A stretch of DNA of 64,000 nt from contig NZ_CP058561.1 of assembly GCF_018141425.1 (NCBI RefSeq), forward strand, positions 4,960,001 through 5,024,000, read 5' to 3'. A program made the translations under genes and the position numbers. The stretch is from Vallitalea guaymasensis. Its GTDB lineage: Bacteria > Bacillota > Clostridia > Lachnospirales > Vallitaleaceae. Positions 63,595 to 64,000 of the stretch are shown here, piece after piece. The notes below the pieces were generated by a model. The model saw nothing but the letters and a program-made list of their open reading frames with translations. It was not told where the DNA came from and did no database searches. The stretch's first letter is position 1. Each line of letters starts with the position of its first letter.

Positions 63595-64000
63595 ATGGAT
63601 AAAAAAATATCGATTATAGAGGATATGAAGAAGCTGGGATTAAGCGAATATGAGGTAAAAGCTTATCTCAATCTATTAGAAGAATATCCAGTGAATGGCT
63701 ATGTTCTTAGTAAGAATTCTGGTATTCCAAGGTCAAGAATATATGAAGTATTGGACAACTTGAAAAATAAGCAGATTGTATTTGAACAAGTAGAGAATGA
63801 CACCACACAATATTATCCACTTGAACCAAAATTGTTAATAGGTAAATTAAAAAACAACTTTGATGATATTTTGAATAACGTAGACGAATACACAAAAAAA
63901 GTATACTATGAACAGCAAAATGATAATAAATTGATAGTTATCAAAGGAAGGGACAAGATTATTGATTTTGTCAACACTTTGATCTCACAAGCCAATAAGC
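63595..64000 (+). CDS. TrmB-family transcriptional regulator (cut by window end)
   Basis: The frame from ATG at 63595 (AGAGGTGGA five bases ahead) stays open to the window end, giving the first 135 residues. The N-terminal TrmB winged helix is clear (MKKLGLSEYEVKAYLNLLEE, VLSKNSGIPRSRIYEVLDNL), followed by a coiled-coil (PLEPKLLIGKLKNNFDDILN) and the start of the effector domain (LIVIKGRDKIIDFVNTLISQ). TrmB-type regulators in Firmicutes often sense sugars or amino acids; its position 94 bases after azlD makes azlCD a candidate target. Confidence 0.9.
   Translation, partial: MDKKISIIEDMKKLGLSEYEVKAYLNLLEEYPVNGYVLSKNSGIPRSRIYEVLDNLKNKQIVFEQVENDTTQYYPLEPKLLIGKLKNNFDDILNNVDEYTKKVYYEQQNDNKLIVIKGRDKIIDFVNTLISQANK

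Overview
The window is chromosomal DNA of a low-GC, anaerobic, probably spore-forming Firmicute of the Clostridia. The base composition is strongly AT-rich and Shine-Dalgarno sequences are of the AGGAGG/AGGGGTG type. There is a GerW/YtfJ spore-protein gene beside a DUF2953 gene, an oxygen-sensitive glycyl radical enzyme with its activase, and many YesN/YesM/AraC regulators paired with LplB/CarB/LplA sugar importers. The style resembles Vallitalea-like or other Lachnospirales-type soil and sediment clostridia, but that is an impression, not a measurement. I saw no rRNA, tRNA, CRISPR array, insertion sequence or phage structural gene.

Layout. (1) 1-4939: housekeeping and sporulation genes (DUF1461 membrane protein, DUF2953, GerW/YtfJ, a SleB-type hydrolase, YbjQ, a DUF89 protein). 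(2) 5017-12007: a secreted Gly-rich DUF2680 protein, an OmpR-type two-component system and, 33 bases on, a 1385-residue single-module NRPS (C-A-T-R). It ends at a remnant of another response regulator overlapped by a 13-bp inverted repeat. (3) 12030-16274, minus strand: panD, panC, panB, a DUF2520 dehydrogenase and coaBC, which make pantothenate and 4'-phosphopantetheine. (4) 16641-27566: a membrane AraC sensor, a sugar importer without ATPase, a very long GH2-type hydrolase and a possible mutarotase-like protein. (5) 27796-41145: a CHASE-GGDEF protein, a YesN/YesM pair, a branched RNA terminator, a second paralogous importer and two beta-helix polysaccharide-active proteins. (6) 41380-44645: glycyl radical activase and a HypD-like glycyl radical enzyme. 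(7) 44735-52580: GH31 glycosidase (minus), AraC, MerR plus MATE pump with a textbook 19-bp-spacer MerR promoter, a UroD-like protein and another AraC regulator. (8) 52816-58183: poorly known accessory genes: a secreted repeat protein behind a structured leader, two divergent XRE regulators with a small membrane protein and shared operator-like sites, a membrane protein and a secreted orphan. (9) 58286-61523: a MarR operon with repeated palindromic operators, encoding a DUF6064-PNPOx fusion, a second PNPOx-like protein and an MBL-fold hydrolase. (10) 61712-64000: a small membrane protein, azlCD and the start of a TrmB-type regulator.

How they work together. Regions 4-7 form a plant or algal polysaccharide utilisation zone. 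Extracellular sugars or oligosaccharides are sensed by membrane AraC or YesM proteins and captured by LplA lipoproteins. They are imported by LplB/CarB, presumably energised by a shared MsmX-type ATPase encoded elsewhere, and cleaved in the cytoplasm by GH2 and GH31 enzymes. The best candidate for something not described is the two-component-system/NRPS unit, whose carrier domain needs the phosphopantetheine made by the facing pan/coaBC operon. Next come the MarR regulon with the DUF6064-PNPOx fusion, the XRE/small-membrane-protein cassette, and two structured RNA elements (32688-32796 and 52854-52945).
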